From assembly GCA_963575745.1 (NCBI GenBank), contig CAUYUJ010015276.1, positions 148,501 through 212,500 on the forward strand: a stretch of DNA of 64,000 nucleotides, written 5' to 3'. This document shows, in pieces, positions 20,381-30,795 of this stretch. Positions within the stretch are counted from its first letter, which is position 1. Each line of letters opens with the position of its first letter. This stretch comes from Prorocentrum cordatum (taxonomy: Eukaryota; Sar; Dinophyceae; Prorocentrales; Prorocentraceae). The notes under the pieces were generated by a model, which saw only the letters and a list, made by a program, of their open reading frames with translations, was not told where the DNA came from and made no database searches. The translations under genes were made by a program, and so were the position numbers.

Positions 20381-22540
20381 ATGTCCACTCCGACCTTCCT
20401 CGAGGCTGTGGAGGCGTCTTTCGACAACATTGCTGTGCAAGCGGACGGCGCGGCAGAGAAAGCTATCTTGAAGCCTGGCGTTGAGGGTTTGCATGTGTTC
20501 CTGGAAGGGCGTCGCGCGGATGGCGCGAGTAGCGGCGCAAGTGCCGAAGCGGTTACAGTGGAGTCGCTGAAGAAGATTTTCGAGTGCAAGGGCTGGCCTT
20601 TCGACAAATCGTTTAGCAGGGCTGATTTCACAACGCTGCTCGAATCGTTGGATGACGCAGGCTCTGGCGGCGAGGACATGGCTGTAGACATTCCCACTTC
20701 GGTGGATGATCTGCAGACTCGAGTGGCGGCGAAGGAATTCCCGCTCATTCGCCCGATAGAGTTGCGAGCGGACGACGACCATAATGCCGCCGAAGAGGCC
20801 ATGAGTCTCGTGGAGAAGTTGGATGCCGTCCAAATTCAGAGCTACATTGATTATCATAAAGAGCAGCATTTCAAGAATAGTCCTGGTGATCCAGCGACGT
20901 CAATTGACGAAAAGCATGCTCAGTGGGCTCTCAATTTTTACTACAAGCACGTGCGTGATTTTCTCGCAAAGCAATCGCTCGATTCCAGGACATTTGCTCA
21001 CCGGCTTGCCCAGTCAACGTTCATCCCGCTGATCTCCCCGCAGTCCATCGGCGACGGAGAGAAGAAAGTTTTCGCTCGAGATGCCGCGTCGGCTATGAGG
21101 CCTGAATGGTTGGAGTTGCTGGACACGAATTTGTGGTCAGCTTGGGAGGAGATGGCTGAAGTCGTCGAACTCAGTGGGGCGGACGTTCAGGATAACTTCA
21201 GGGAGTTTTTGGAGGAGGACTATTTTCGCATTGCGCGCAAGACCTGCGATGCGGGTGCGCGCCAGAACGCAGAGACTGGCTTGGGCGCGCCCGCGGCGTT
21301 TCGGCCGATGGTGGACCCTGGCTTCGGAGTTTCCGCAGACGAAGCTGCCGAGCGTAAACCACTCCTTCTGAAGGCCTCAGCGACTGATCACACTTTCGCC
21401 GTGACGGGTGTCACGGAGCAATATACCAAATGTGTGCAATCGCGCACGGCCAAGCAGAGGAACATGCTACCATCGGAGCCTCCTGAAAAATTTGCGGCAT
21501 CTCGGCACTACGCTTTGTTGCGGCAAAGCGTATCGGAGGTTCGCCCTGAGAACTCTGCTCCTCGACATGCCGAGGAGAGCGCCGTGACTCATGGATCGAT
21601 GCAACTTTCGGATGCGGCGTCGCCTTCTGGTTTGCGTGGCATTGATCTGATTCTCTCGGGGCAGGCGTTTGGTCCGACCTCGTCGACTTCCGAAGAGGTA
21701 TTCCACGCATCTGCGCTGGCAATTCCCCAGTCTTCCGAGGAGGGTGGCAGGTGTCATTTTCAGGGCGTCGTGGTTGTATGCGACACCAGTCCTCGCGATG
21801 TACATTACGCAGACGGGTCTCCGCGGAAGCGCAAGGACCCGTCTTCGGAAGGGAAGGCGGCCGACGTGGTCATGGTGGACAAGACGGGGCCCATCAGCAT
21901 GTGCTTATGGGGTGACGCCGCTGAAGATATCTGCAGCATCTGGCGTGCTGTACAGGAGCGTCGGCATCGGGGCGATGTTGCTCCATGCGTCGTGGACCTG
22001 TCTAAGGTTCGCATCCAGGGGGCGGGGGAGAACAATTGGATCGGGGAGTTGCTGACGCGGATGCGTTCACTGACGTCGATCGAGGCTGTTGGCGGGGAGA
22101 TGGGCACGACCGTGCAGGTTCTGTCTGGACCGACGTCGGGTAATCTCATCAAGATGAGTTATGCGGTTCCATATTCGGATTGTTGCGTTTCCGTGTTCAG
22201 ATCTCTCCGCAACAAATTGAACCCTCCATTCCGGTTGTCGGTGAAAGGTAAAGTCATGGATCTGCAGTCTTTGGAGATGTCGCAAGGGGGGAACGCAAAA
22301 CGGATATTTGATATAGTGGACAACAGCGGCCTCTACTTCACTTGCTGCGCCATGAAGCACAATGCGGAGTCCCAGGCGTTGCGGAATTTCCAGGGCGTCG
22401 TGGTCTACTACGGGACAGGCCGCGCGGCCATTGGCAATTCCAAGGGTATGCTTTATCTGGTGAAGGATGCGATGATAATCCCCATCGGCCAGCCTGCTAT
22501 GTTGGGCACTGCGAAAACCGAGCAACTTACTATTCAGTGA
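20381..22540 (+). CDS. RPA1-like OB-fold protein
   Basis: 719 residues; start set at 20381, after the leader motif, because the upstream in-frame sequence is non-coding in character. The C-terminal ~100 residues (about 613-708) resemble an OB fold of the replication protein A large subunit: VKGKVMDLQSLEMS, KRIFDIVDNSGLYFTCCA and VYYGTGRAAI follow the RPA70 order (strand with G+V, then ...FS..LVDESGEI.ATAF). A second, weaker copy lies at about 455-520 (FQGVVVVCD...MVDKTGPISMCLWGD), and FQGVVV recurs in both. The N-terminal ~430 residues are acidic and unassigned. RPA proteins bind single-stranded DNA in replication and repair. The canonical zinc-ribbon of RPA70 is not seen, so this is an OB-fold protein rather than a proven RPA1 subunit. 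Confidence 0.65.
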   Translation: MSTPTFLEAVEASFDNIAVQADGAAEKAILKPGVEGLHVFLEGRRADGASSGASAEAVTVESLKKIFECKGWPFDKSFSRADFTTLLESLDDAGSGGEDMAVDIPTSVDDLQTRVAAKEFPLIRPIELRADDDHNAAEEAMSLVEKLDAVQIQSYIDYHKEQHFKNSPGDPATSIDEKHAQWALNFYYKHVRDFLAKQSLDSRTFAHRLAQSTFIPLISPQSIGDGEKKVFARDAASAMRPEWLELLDTNLWSAWEEMAEVVELSGADVQDNFREFLEEDYFRIARKTCDAGARQNAETGLGAPAAFRPMVDPGFGVSADEAAERKPLLLKASATDHTFAVTGVTEQYTKCVQSRTAKQRNMLPSEPPEKFAASRHYALLRQSVSEVRPENSAPRHAEESAVTHGSMQLSDAASPSGLRGIDLILSGQAFGPTSSTSEEVFHASALAIPQSSEEGGRCHFQGVVVVCDTSPRDVHYADGSPRKRKDPSSEGKAADVVMVDKTGPISMCLWGDAAEDICSIWRAVQERRHRGDVAPCVVDLSKVRIQGAGENNWIGELLTRMRSLTSIEAVGGEMGTTVQVLSGPTSGNLIKMSYAVPYSDCCVSVFRSLRNKLNPPFRLSVKGKVMDLQSLEMSQGGNAKRIFDIVDNSGLYFTCCAMKHNAESQALRNFQGVVVYYGTGRAAIGNSKGMLYLVKDAMIIPIGQPAMLGTAKTEQLTIQ

Positions 22541-22599
22541 AATGCGCCGCTTCGGTGCAACTACTTCGGCGTGGCTGTAGGCAGCGCGTGCGTTGAGAG

Positions 22600-23040
22600 T
22601 CAGCGTGTATTACCGTGTGCGGCAAGGTGGTCGCCGTTATTTTCTCGTGCTTTGCGTGTATACTGTGTTCTTGGGACTGCGAGGCAGTGGGCTCAGATGG
22701 TGTACGGTGTCTCCTCCAGTAGTGGTGATGGGAATATGTATCACTCAGGATGTGGCGGTGCTATATCTGATTGCTTCCTGTGTACAGCGAGGCTGGACAT
22801 AGGATGTTGCGTGAAAGGGGTCTGTGGTCGCTGTCTACACGTCGTGGTCTTCGGTATGTAGCCAATGGTGGATATGTCTCTACTCATCCTCCGAGGCGCT
22901 TCGAGTACTTGGGTGCTTTGGGTTCTGCTTACTGTACTCTGTGGTGGTGATAGGTACTTTGGGAAGTGATGGTGATGGTGTCTTTTCCCAGATACGGTTC
23001 ATTGGTTGGATTACCTTGTGATGTAGCCCTCCTTCAGTGC
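22600..23040 (+). repeat. 3' block R3 downstream of RPA-like gene
   Basis: Shares ordered segments with 34462-34740 and 40986-41859: GGATGTTG near 22803, CTTCGGTATGTAGCC and CCAATGGTGGAT (22852-22873), GTGCT...TACTCTGTGGTGGTG (about 22915-22950), and a CCTCCAGTAGTGGTG copy near 22712. In all three places it follows the end of a coding sequence. Confidence 0.55.
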
Positions 23041-23196
23041 TGGGCGACATCGCTGCTCGTGGACCCCCGATTGATCTACACGTGTGGGAACGTTGAGATC
23101 TCTCGCTGCGCACCTGCCTGGGCGACATCGCTGCTCGTGGACCCCCGATTGATCTACACGTGTGGGAACGTTGAGATCTCTCGCTGCGCACCTGCC
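23041..23196. repeat. 78-bp perfect tandem duplication
   Basis: Two identical copies (23041-23118, 23119-23196) starting TGGGCGACATCGCTGCTCG. The period is 26 codons, so open frames continue through both, but there is no other sign of coding. Confidence 0.95.
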
Positions 23197-23434
23197 TGAG
23201 CACCTGAGCACCGCGGCCCGTGCAAACACATATGTGTTTTCCTCCTAGTTCTCCCCCTCGGCCTCTGCGTCGCTTCAGTCGTTTGATTCATGGTTCTGGG
23301 ATGCCGCTTTGCTTGGGCTTTGGATTCTTTGCCAGCTCTTGTCAGCTTGCCGTCGGTGGTGGCTCCAAGGTCGCCTTTGTTGGTGCATGCCTTTTCTTCT
23401 TGCTCCTATCGGGTGCAGTTGTTGTGCCTTGGCC

Positions 23435-23532
23435 TGGGATTTCACTATTGCTGGTTCCAGTGAGTTCTGATAACGGAGGGAGATTCATAAGGGAGTGTGA
23501 GAGAAGGTGGGGTCCAGAAGAGCTATGTCTCG
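23435..23532 (+). promoter_or_regulatory. Upstream block P, orphan copy
   Basis: CTGGGATTTCACTATTGCTG, GTTCCAGTGAGTTCTGAT and GGTCCAGAAGAGCTATG match the block upstream of genes at 30.4, 33.5 and 36.7 kb. Here it is fused directly to an internal OTU fragment, with the leader and start codon missing. Confidence 0.55.
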
Positions 23533-23535
23533 CTG

Positions 23536-23712
23536 GGGTCGAAGACAACGAGGGCCAGCACGTGTGGCTCTGCTTTTTTAAAATTTCATTCCGACGTTAT
23601 TCTATGCTGCGCGGAGGTTGTCGGGAAGAACAGGACAAATTCGCTTTGCACAGGGAGAAGAAGACAAAGCTCACGCAAGAGGTAGGTTCTTCTGTGCGTC
23701 GCAGATATGGGA
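23536..23712 (+). pseudogene. OTU-like protease gene fragment (a)
   Basis: Reads DNEGQHVWLCFF, then a Cys/Arg-rich stretch, then REKKTKLTQEVGS. This parallels DNEGEHVWHCLL...RECKTRIMQEFGS of the OTU-like gene at 37.1 kb. Only ~58 codons are present. A higher-order array begins directly where the match ends. Confidence 0.75.
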
Positions 23713-24140
23713 GTCGTACCTCTCCCCGTGATGTGAGTCGTTAGGGCCTTTCGTCTTTCCTGGTGTGAGTCCTTCAGGCACATCGTGGTGTGTGAGTTGC
23801 TAGGGCTCTTCGTGGTGTGAGTCGTTCGGGCTTCTCGTCCTGGTGTGCGTCATTCGAGCTCTTTTTGGTGTGTGAGTCGTTCGGGCTCCTCGTGGTGTGA
23901 GACGTTCGGGCCCATCGGCCTGGTGTGAATCGTTCGGGCGCGTCCTTGCGCGTGGGTTGCTCGGGTTCCTGGCGATGTGAATCGTTCGTGCCCGTCGTCC
24001 TGGTGTGAGTCGTTGGGGCCCCTCTTGGTGTGTGAGTCCTTCGGGCTTGTCGTGGTGTGAGTTGTTGGTCTTTTTTGTCCTGGAGTGAGTCAGACGGGCT
24101 CCTCCTTCTGGTGTGCGTCGTTCGGGCTTTTCGCTGCACA
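23690..24140 (+). repeat. Higher-order array A6
   Basis: The left edge is TTCTTCTGTGCGTCGCAGAT at the end of OTU fragment (a). About 16 GTGAGTCGTTCGGGC units follow. Confidence 0.9.
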
Positions 24141-24449
24141 GCCCTGGCTGTGTCTGGGTAGCTAAGTAGGATCCTGTTAGCTCATCCTCGATGGTTCCTC
24201 CGATTCCCTGGCCTGGATGCGGAGGACATGGCGCACGCGCGTGGGGAATTGTAGTATCATTCGTGGCCTTCCTTCCCGTTCTCTCATCCCGCCCGACCGC
24301 TCCCCTCGGCTCTCTCCCCCCTCCGCCCTGGAGAGCGAAGGAAAGGACTCGATTGAGCCCAGGGCTCGAGCGATCCTCCAGCGTTTGTGCTGCCCCGCCA
24401 CGAAGCCATGCTCACCATGGAGCTCGGCGTGGCGTTCGTGAGTGCACGC

Positions 24450-24600
24450 GTGCAGATGAACGACATCTTCACGGTAGCGCAGGTGAACATCTTCACGGTG
24501 GTTCGTCCTCCCCCACGTGCAGGATTACATCCTCACGATGGTTTTCGTCGTGTCCCACGTGCAGGTTCACATCCTCGCGATGGTTGTCTACCTTCTTCTG
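24450..24600. repeat. Short tandem repeat with ACATCYTCACGRTGGTT
   Basis: Three to four imperfect units containing CACGTGCAGG and ACATC(T/C)TC(A/G)CG(G/A)TGGTT. Confidence 0.75.
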
Positions 24601-24629
24601 AGCTGATGCGGCGCAACTCGCCGCACGAG

Positions 24630-24870
24630 CACGCACGGCGCGCATACGCACACACACGCACACGCGCACTGACGCACGCGCACGCGAGCGCACACGCACG
24701 CAAGCAGATGTCGGATAGGGTCGGATATTTCAGACACGCAGGTTTGTAACTCCGCGCGCCTCCGGCTTCCCCCTCCCCACCGCCCCCCACGCACGCGCGC
24801 GCGCGCGTCTCTTTCTCTCTCACACGCGCACACGCGCACACTCGCACACTCGCAAACATACACACAATGT
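24630..24870. repeat. ACGC/CACA-rich microsatellite cluster
   Basis: Alternating purine-pyrimidine CGCACACACGC tracts, interrupted near 24740-24770. Such sequence can adopt Z-DNA. Related shorter tracts occur at 24985-25035. Confidence 0.85.
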
Positions 24871-26360
24871 CAGCCAGCATCGATCCTCCCAGTTTTCGTG
24901 TCGCGAGAGGATCGAGCAGCATGACGTTGAAGATGCGCCGTCCTACGAGTTGCCCGCCTCCTGCCCACCCTCGGCTCTCCCCACGTCACGCACGCGCACA
25001 CGCACGCGCGCGCGCAGCAGGCGCGCGCACACACCCGAATTCGAGCGATCGCAGGCTGAATAATGTCAGCCGCCGCTCTGGCACCGCACTGCTCGGAGCG
25101 AGCTGCAGGCCACCAGGCCGCGTCTCTCCTTCCTTGCCCGCGCTTGTAGTGAAACCACCTCCTTCGCCCCAGCAATCTCCAGATCCACGCTTCCTATCAT
25201 AATGACTCCTCCTTTCCTTTTTCGGTGAATTAACGCGCGAAGCTGGCCGCTGCATTAATGCAGAAGGGCCGCCGACGGTGCGCTTGCCAGTTTCTCGCCC
25301 CTCTCTCCTCTCGATCCGGTTCGATCCGCGGGCGATCTGGCAGCGAGGGCTTGGCGCGGGGACGTGCGCCGACAAGTGGCTGACGCATGCGCAACTTCGA
25401 GGAAACGACCGCCCTCCACGATCTCCCCCGTCCCACCCCGCCCCCCGCATATCGCTCGCGCAGCAACGCGTACCCGAGGACGCAGTGCGAGATTGCGACC
25501 ATATGTTTTGGAAAGAGCCCTCATCTTCTCCATCTCCCCCTCGCGGCCGCGGTCGTGAAATGCGCCATTAGGTGGCCGCCGTCCAGACGCTCAGATCCTG
25601 AACCGTCGTGAAGAAATTATAACGCGAGGTTTTTCGCTATGGACGGCCTCTGGGGGCTGCGGTGGGGGAAATCTACAACAGCGTCTGTGCTGAAATGCAG
25701 TCGAACTCTGAACGCAGCAATCCCCGTCTGCTCAGGGCTCCATTCTGGTCTGCAAAGCACGCCGTGCGCTAGGAGTCGACCCGAAAGACAGGGAGACGTA
25801 TACCTGCCAATCAGCGTTTTTGAAAGAACGCCCATCCCCTCCACCTCTTCCTCACTCGGGATCTCTACCTTCTCCGATCAACTAAGACCACCCAGTTGGT
25901 CAACGCGCGTGGCCGCACCAACGCGCGGCGTAGTTATGCGGAACTAACCGTCGCTTGGTCTACGGAAAATTGGCGACCGTCTGCGCAGTGCTCGAGATTG
26001 TCTGGCGTGTTCTTGTGTATTCTAAGGTTTTCTGTGGCACGGGTGCCTTGTTTTCCCGCGCTGGGCCCGACCCGGGCCCCTAGGACCAAAAAGCACGCTC
26101 CTCTCGAGTGATATCACGCCGTGTGGTATCCGTGCATGGTGCGCATGATGTACGTATGTTTGTGCTAGATAGCGTTGAGAGATATAGGCAGTTCCTTTCA
26201 GATCTCGTCTCTCAAATTTCGACTAAGAGGAATGGGAGCGTCGTCTACATCTAGGCATGTGCAAATACTGCACGTGTGGACATGTGTCGATACATAAACA
26301 TATGTCGATATATATGTATATATACATATATATGGGCTCTGCCGTATCCCCGCCCCCCTG

Positions 26361-26443
<83 letters not shown>

Positions 26444-26458
26444 AAAAAAAAAAAAAAA
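26361..26458 (+). repeat. Poly(A) tract, 98 nt with one interruption
   Basis: A-run from 26361 to 26442, one C, then A to 26458. It directly abuts the left inverted repeat. It could be a retroposed tail or a homopolymer expansion; no source gene is recognisable upstream. Confidence 0.95.
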
Positions 26459-26639
26459 GTGCAGGCTCCGTTTCGCTCCTCCGATCTCCCCCTCTTCCCC
26501 ACTTCTCCTCCTTCTTCTCCATCCTACTCCGCCGCCTCTGCATCCGCGAACACTTTTCTCTCGCGAGCAAGGCCCCAGCCGTGCCCGCTTCTCATTGCGT
26601 TCGCCAATGCTCTGTGCATTGTGCAGGCGTCCTCAGATC

Positions 26640-27490
26640 GCGGCGTTGCGCGCGACGAAGTCATTGGACGCGGCCAGGCCCCGCATCGCAGAGGGGCATC
26701 CGTTTTTGGATGCCCCTCCAGAGTAGCGCCGTGGAAGCGCTTTGCAGTGTCGAAGACTTGGTTTGTGGTGCGGTGTCATCACTGATGCTGAGCCGTTGCT
26801 GGTGTCGTTGCGTAACAAGCGTGCGGCCATGTGGCCTTGTGTTCGAGCACAGCGATGGGAACCCGTTTTTTGGGTTCCCTCCTGGGTCCGCGTCCGCCAC
26901 GGAGGGGCATCCGTTTTTCGGATGCCCTCCAGAGTAACGCCATGGAAGCGCTTTGCAGTGTTGAAATATTGGTTTGTGGTGTGGTATCATCACTGATGCT
27001 GGGCCGTTGCTGGTGTCGTTGCGGAACAAGTGTGCGACCATGTGGCCTTGTGTTCGGGCACAATGATGGGAACCCGTTTTTTGGGTTCCCTCCTGGGTCC
27101 GCGTCCGCCACAGAGGGGCATCCGTTTTTGGATGCCCCTCCAGAGTAGCGCCGTGGAAGCGCTTTGCAGTGTCGAAGACTTGGTTTGTGGTGTGGTGTCA
27201 TCACTGATGCTGAGCCGTTGCTGGTGTCGTTGCGTAACAAGCGTGCGGCCATGTGGCCTTGTGTTCGAGCACAGTGATGGGAACCCGTTTTTGGGGTTCC
27301 CTCCTGGGTCCGCGTCCGCCACGGAGGGGCATCCGTTTTTCGGATGCCCTCCAGAGTAACTCCATGGAAGCGCTTTGCAGTGTTGAAGTTTTGGTTTGTT
27401 GTGTGGCATCACCACTGATGCTGAGCCTTTGCGGGTGTCCTTGCGTAACAGGCGTGCAACCATGTGGCCTTGTGTTCGGGCACAGTGATG
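26640..27490. repeat. 211-bp tandem repeat with two hairpins per unit
   Basis: The marker ATGTGGCCTTGTGTTCG occurs at 26829, 27040, 27251 and 27462 (period 211). Each unit has two near-perfect stem-loops with T-rich loops: GGGAACCC...GGGTTCCC and GGGGCATCC...GGATGCCCC. About four units. Confidence 0.95.
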
Positions 27491-27494
27491 GTAA

Positions 27495-27830
27495 CTTGTT
27501 TTTTGGGTTCCCTCCTGGGTCCCTTCCTGGGTTCCCTCCTGGGTCCCCTCCTGGGTTCCTTCTTGGGTCCCCTCCTGGGTTCTCTCCTGGGTACCCTCGT
27601 GGGTTCCCTCCTGGGCCCCTTCCTGGGTTCCCTCCTGGGTCTCCTCATGGGTCCCTTGCTGGGTTCCCTTTTGGGTCCCCTCCTGGGTTCCTTCTTGGGT
27701 CCCCTCCTGGGTTCTTTCCTGGGTGCCCTCGTGGGTTCCCTCTTGGGTCCCTTCCTGGGTTCCCTCCTGGGTCTCCTCCTGGGTCCCTTGCTGGGTTCCC
27801 TTTTGGGTCCTCTGCAGGAGCGTCTCTGGG
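27495..27830. repeat. CCTGGGTYCC minisatellite
   Basis: Tandem 10- to 15-bp units TTCCCTCCTGGGTCCC with variants, continuous with the last 211-bp unit. Open in most frames, giving spurious ORFs. Confidence 0.9.
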
Positions 27831-28414
27831 ACATCTCTGGGGCCTCCCTGGTGCCTCTCTGGTGCCTCCAGGGGTGTCCTGGGGCCTCCTGGGGGCGCCC
27901 GGAGCCGCCCGCCCCCCACGGGGGGCTGGCGGAGGGGGGTGAAAAACCAAAGAACCTAATGAACAACCAAAAAAACCAAAGACATCAAAGGCATACCACC
28001 GAAAAAAAAATCAAAAAACAACATAAGGAACAACCAACACAACTTTTATTTATTTATATATATATAAGATTTCAGTGCTTCGTCCACCCCCGCGCCCCCA
28101 AGAGAAAGTATTGTAATCTTTTTTGGTTGTTTCCGAAGTTTTTTTTGGTTTTCCTGTGGTCTGCCTTTGTTTTTTTTTGTTTTTCCTTAGTTTTTTGTTG
28201 TTCGGTGGTCTGCCTTTGATTTCTTTGGTTTGTTTTTTGTTTTTCCTTAAGTTTTTTTTGTTTTTCCTTGCCGTTGTTGTTTTTCGCTCGCCCCTTGCCT
28301 CGATGCCACGGACGCAGACTCTCTTCAGAACAATGGCAAGACAGAGGAGGAAGACGACGACGAGGGTTTCCTATGGTTTTGCTTGGTTCCGCCTTCGATA
28401 GGGGAATCTGATTG
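27831..28414. other. Gene-free: AT-rich and T-rich tract
   Basis: After a short GC-rich stretch, 27960-28290 is unusually AT-rich for this window, with repeated GTTTTTTTTGTTTTTCC. No gene. Confidence 0.6.
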
Positions 28415-28495
28415 GGAGGAGGAGGAGGAGAAGGAGGAGGAGGAGGAGGAGGAGGAGGAGGAGGAGCAGCAGGAGGACGAGGAGGAAGAGGACCC
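28415..28495. repeat. (GGA)n tract
   Basis: GAGGAGGAG trinucleotide run just inside the right 35-bp inverted repeat. Confidence 0.9.
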
Positions 28496-28560
28496 TGGAC
28501 AATCGGCCCCCTCTGCTCAGTTTGTCAGGGGGGCGGGGATACGGCAGGACCCATATATAT

Positions 28561-29060
28561 ATGTATATATATACACGTGGCTCTGTCCATATTGTGTATA
28601 TGCATACATATGCACACAAAACACACGCATATAGCCATTTCCCTAAAAAAAATGAAGACACGGACAGAGTTGAAACCTGTCCCTCAGATGCCGATGGGGG
28701 TGAGAAGTGAGGCGATTTTGTCTGTGGCGGTCGATCGTGCCCTCGCCAGGCCTGGGAGTCGGACCTCCGATGCTTCCTCTACCGCGCTCGTGCGCGGAAG
28801 GCGCGTCATGTGAGTTCTAATGTAGTAAACATCTCGCTGGAGGATGTTCAACGGCATCATGGCAGAGACCGTAGCGCTCGATGGCAAAACATGTGTGTCC
28901 TCTTCGCAGTCCTCCTCCTCCGCCTCTGCTTCGTGTGTTTCGTTTCAGTCATGTCCCTGGAATTTATTTTTTCTTGGGTTGTGGTTCCTTAGCCGGTTCT
29001 TGTTGCCTTGGCATCGGTGGCTCCTCCGATGCCGGCTACGGTAGTGATTGCCGTTGTGCT
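28561..29060. other. TA-rich flank and CCAGGCCTGG dispersed repeat
   Basis: 28560-28620 is TA-rich. CTCGCCAGGCCTGGGAG at about 28742 begins a ~110-bp dispersed repeat also found near 6833, 13613, 32420 and 43585. No gene. Confidence 0.6.
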
Positions 29061-29235
29061 GGTGTGAGCGGTTCAGGGTCTTCGTCCTGGTGTGAGTCGT
29101 TCGGGCTCTTCGTAGTGCGAGTCGTTCAGGCACCTCGTCCTGGTATGAATCGCTCGGGCCCCTCCTTGTGTGTGACTCGTTCGGGCTCCTCGTGGTGTAA
29201 GTCGTTGGGGCTCCTCGTCCTGGGGTGAGTCGTTC
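29060..29235 (+). repeat. Higher-order array A7
   Basis: About six GTGAGTCGTTCGGGC units, ending in CTGGGGTGAGTCGTTCGG and passing directly into GGGGCCTCTTGG units. Confidence 0.9.
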
Positions 29236-29412
29236 GGACTCCTCGCGGGGCCTCTTGGGGGCCTCTTGGAGGCTCTCGGGGCCTCGTGAGGGCCTCTTGG
29301 GGGTCTCATGGGGGCCTCTTGGGGGCCTCTTGAGGCGTCTTGGGGCTTCTTGGGGGCGTCTTGGGGGCATCTTAGGAGCCTCTTGGGGCCTCTTGGGGGC
29401 CTGTTGGGGGAC
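29236..29412 (+). repeat. GGGGCCTCTTGG minisatellite
   Basis: Short units GGGGGCCTCTTGG with variants. The same array type follows higher-order arrays at 33.0, 41.9, 42.4, 42.95 and 44.4 kb. Confidence 0.9.
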
Positions 29413-29449
29413 TTGTCCTTCCTTGTATGATTGTCTCGGGCCCAGACCT

Positions 29450-29715
29450 TCGGGCCCCTCGTCCTGGCGTGCGTCGATCGGGCCCCTCCTGGTGTGTGAG
29501 TCGTTCGGGCTCCTGGTGGTGTGAGTCGTTCGGGCTCCTCGTCCTGGTGCGAGTCATTCGGGCGCCTCTATGCGTGTGCGTCGCTCGGGCCTCTCCTTGT
29601 GTGTGAATCGTTCGGGCCGCTCCTGGTGCTCGCCGCTCGGGCCTCTCCTGGTGTGTGAGTCGTTCGGGCTCCTCGTGGTGTGAATCGTTGGTGCCCTTCG
29701 TCCTGGGGTGAGTCG
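29450..29715 (+). repeat. Higher-order array A8
   Basis: About nine units of the GTGAGTCGTTCGGGC family with the three tail types. Ends CCTGGGGTGAGTCGTTCGG. Confidence 0.9.
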
Positions 29716-30498
29716 TTCGGCCTCGTCGTGGGTCTCTGTGGGCCATTGTGGGCCATGCTCGGCCCTTCTCGGCCATTGGCCAGCAATCTCCCTGTGTGAA
29801 CGAGCACCGATCGCTGGCGGAGCTCGCTTTTCGGCGACGCTGGTTCGTGGGCTGGTTCCTGTTCTCTTGTTCCTGGGATTTCAGCACTGCAGACTCCAGG
29901 GAGTTGTGACAAAAGACGGGGATGCACAAGGGATACGACAGAGACGTAGGTCCTGAAGAACGGCATATGAGCTGAAGTACTGGTCGAAGAGTGGACGCAG
30001 GCATCGCGCATCTTCTCGGGGCACCGCTTGGGTGTGGAAGGCACGTCGTGCGCAAGGATTCGACGTGTCGGATCCCGCGACGTAGATGTGCCAGAGGTGC
30101 TCGTACAGTGCTGCAGAATCGCCAGAAGCTACACTGCAAGGAGTGCGTCGCTGGGAAAGAATGGGTGTCCTCTCACAGTTCTCATCCTCCGCCTCTGCCT
30201 CGTTCGATTCCTTTTCAGTTGTGTCCTTGGGATCTCGCTTTTCTTTGGTCTTGGTTTGTTGGCCGGCGCGTGTGAGTCTGCTTTCGGTGATTCGTTTATT
30301 CTCGGTTTTCGTGATGGACTCTCTTTCTACTTGGCCCTTTCGGGTTTGGTAGTCGCGCGGGCTCTTGGGATTTCCCGACTGCTGTTCCCAGGGAGTCGTG
30401 ACCAGGGACGAAGGTTCGCATCGATGTGTGAGAGAGTGCATGCCCGGAAGAGCTGTGGCATAATCGAGTCCAAGACATTGCGATTCCCAGTCGGTTGT
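29716..30498. other. Upstream block P, two copies
   Basis: CTGGGATTTCAGCACTGCAG...GGGAGTTGTGA (29873) and CTTGGGATTTCCCGACTGCT...GGGAGTCGTGACC (30364) are two copies of the block that sits upstream of the leaders at 33.6 and 36.9 kb. No gene supported between them. Confidence 0.5.
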
Positions 30499-30624
30499 CC
30501 GTCGCCATTGTGGCCCATCAGAAGTAGGAGATTAGATTCGCATCCGTTCCCCAGGAATCTCTTTGTTGCTGTGAGTTGTCTCCGCCTACCATTTGTGCAG
30601 TGAGCTTCGCTTGGCACAGACGTT
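30499..30624 (+). promoter_or_regulatory. 5' leader cassette, class 2
   Basis: CCGTCGCCATTGTGGCCCAT (30499) differs from the SL at only a few positions. GTGAGTTGTCTCCGCC follows near 30568, then GTGAGCTTCGCTTGGC at 30600 and CAGACGTTCC. The ATG present in the 33.7-kb copy is deleted here. Confidence 0.65.
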
Positions 30625-30636
30625 CCACTCGACCTC

Positions 30637-30795
30637 GCTCGATCCTAACCCTTGGAACTTCTGGGAGTGGCGCTCTAAGACTGGCCGCTCGAAAGCAGCT
30701 GGCCCATCCCGTAGCTCTGCACCTGCTGGTGCCAGGAGCTCTTCCATGCAGAGGGGCCGATCCACCAGCATACAGCGGAGACGCATCCTGCTGGA
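30637..30795 (+). pseudogene. RS-rich gene fragment lacking its start
   Basis: Encodes DPNPWNFWEWRSKTGRS and a Ser/Arg-rich continuation, nearly identical to residues ~59-105 of the intact gene at 33721. Relative to that gene, ~175 bp including the ATG and the first codons are deleted. The frame then differs from the ORF starting at 30796. Confidence 0.7.

Larger units (their letters stand above)
24141..26325. other. Gene-free interval with simple repeats
   Basis: No convincing gene on either strand. Contains a short ~50-bp tandem repeat and an ACGC-rich tract (listed separately). The remainder (24.9-26.3 kb) is mixed-composition sequence without recognisable motifs. Open frames are short and overlapping. 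Confidence 0.5.
26326..28560. repeat. 2.2-kb block flanked by 35-bp inverted repeats
   Basis: The left end (26326-26360, ATATATATGGGCTCTGCCG...) and right end (28526-28560, ...CGGCAGGACCCATATATAT) are reverse complements at about 33 of 35 positions, with TA-rich extensions outside. Inside are a poly(A) tract, 211-bp tandem repeats, a CCTGGGT array, a T-rich tract and a GGA tract. No transposase is visible, so this may be a non-autonomous element or an inverted duplication of a short repeat. Confidence 0.7.

Noticed and set aside
26843-27310. T-loop hairpins as rho-independent terminators
   Set aside because: Eukaryotic context, stems lack a following U run, and they recur inside a tandem repeat without adjacent genes.
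26990-27919. 309-codon frame rich in Thr/Gln/Glu/Gly
   Set aside because: Generated by the CCTGGGT minisatellite and the 211-bp repeats.
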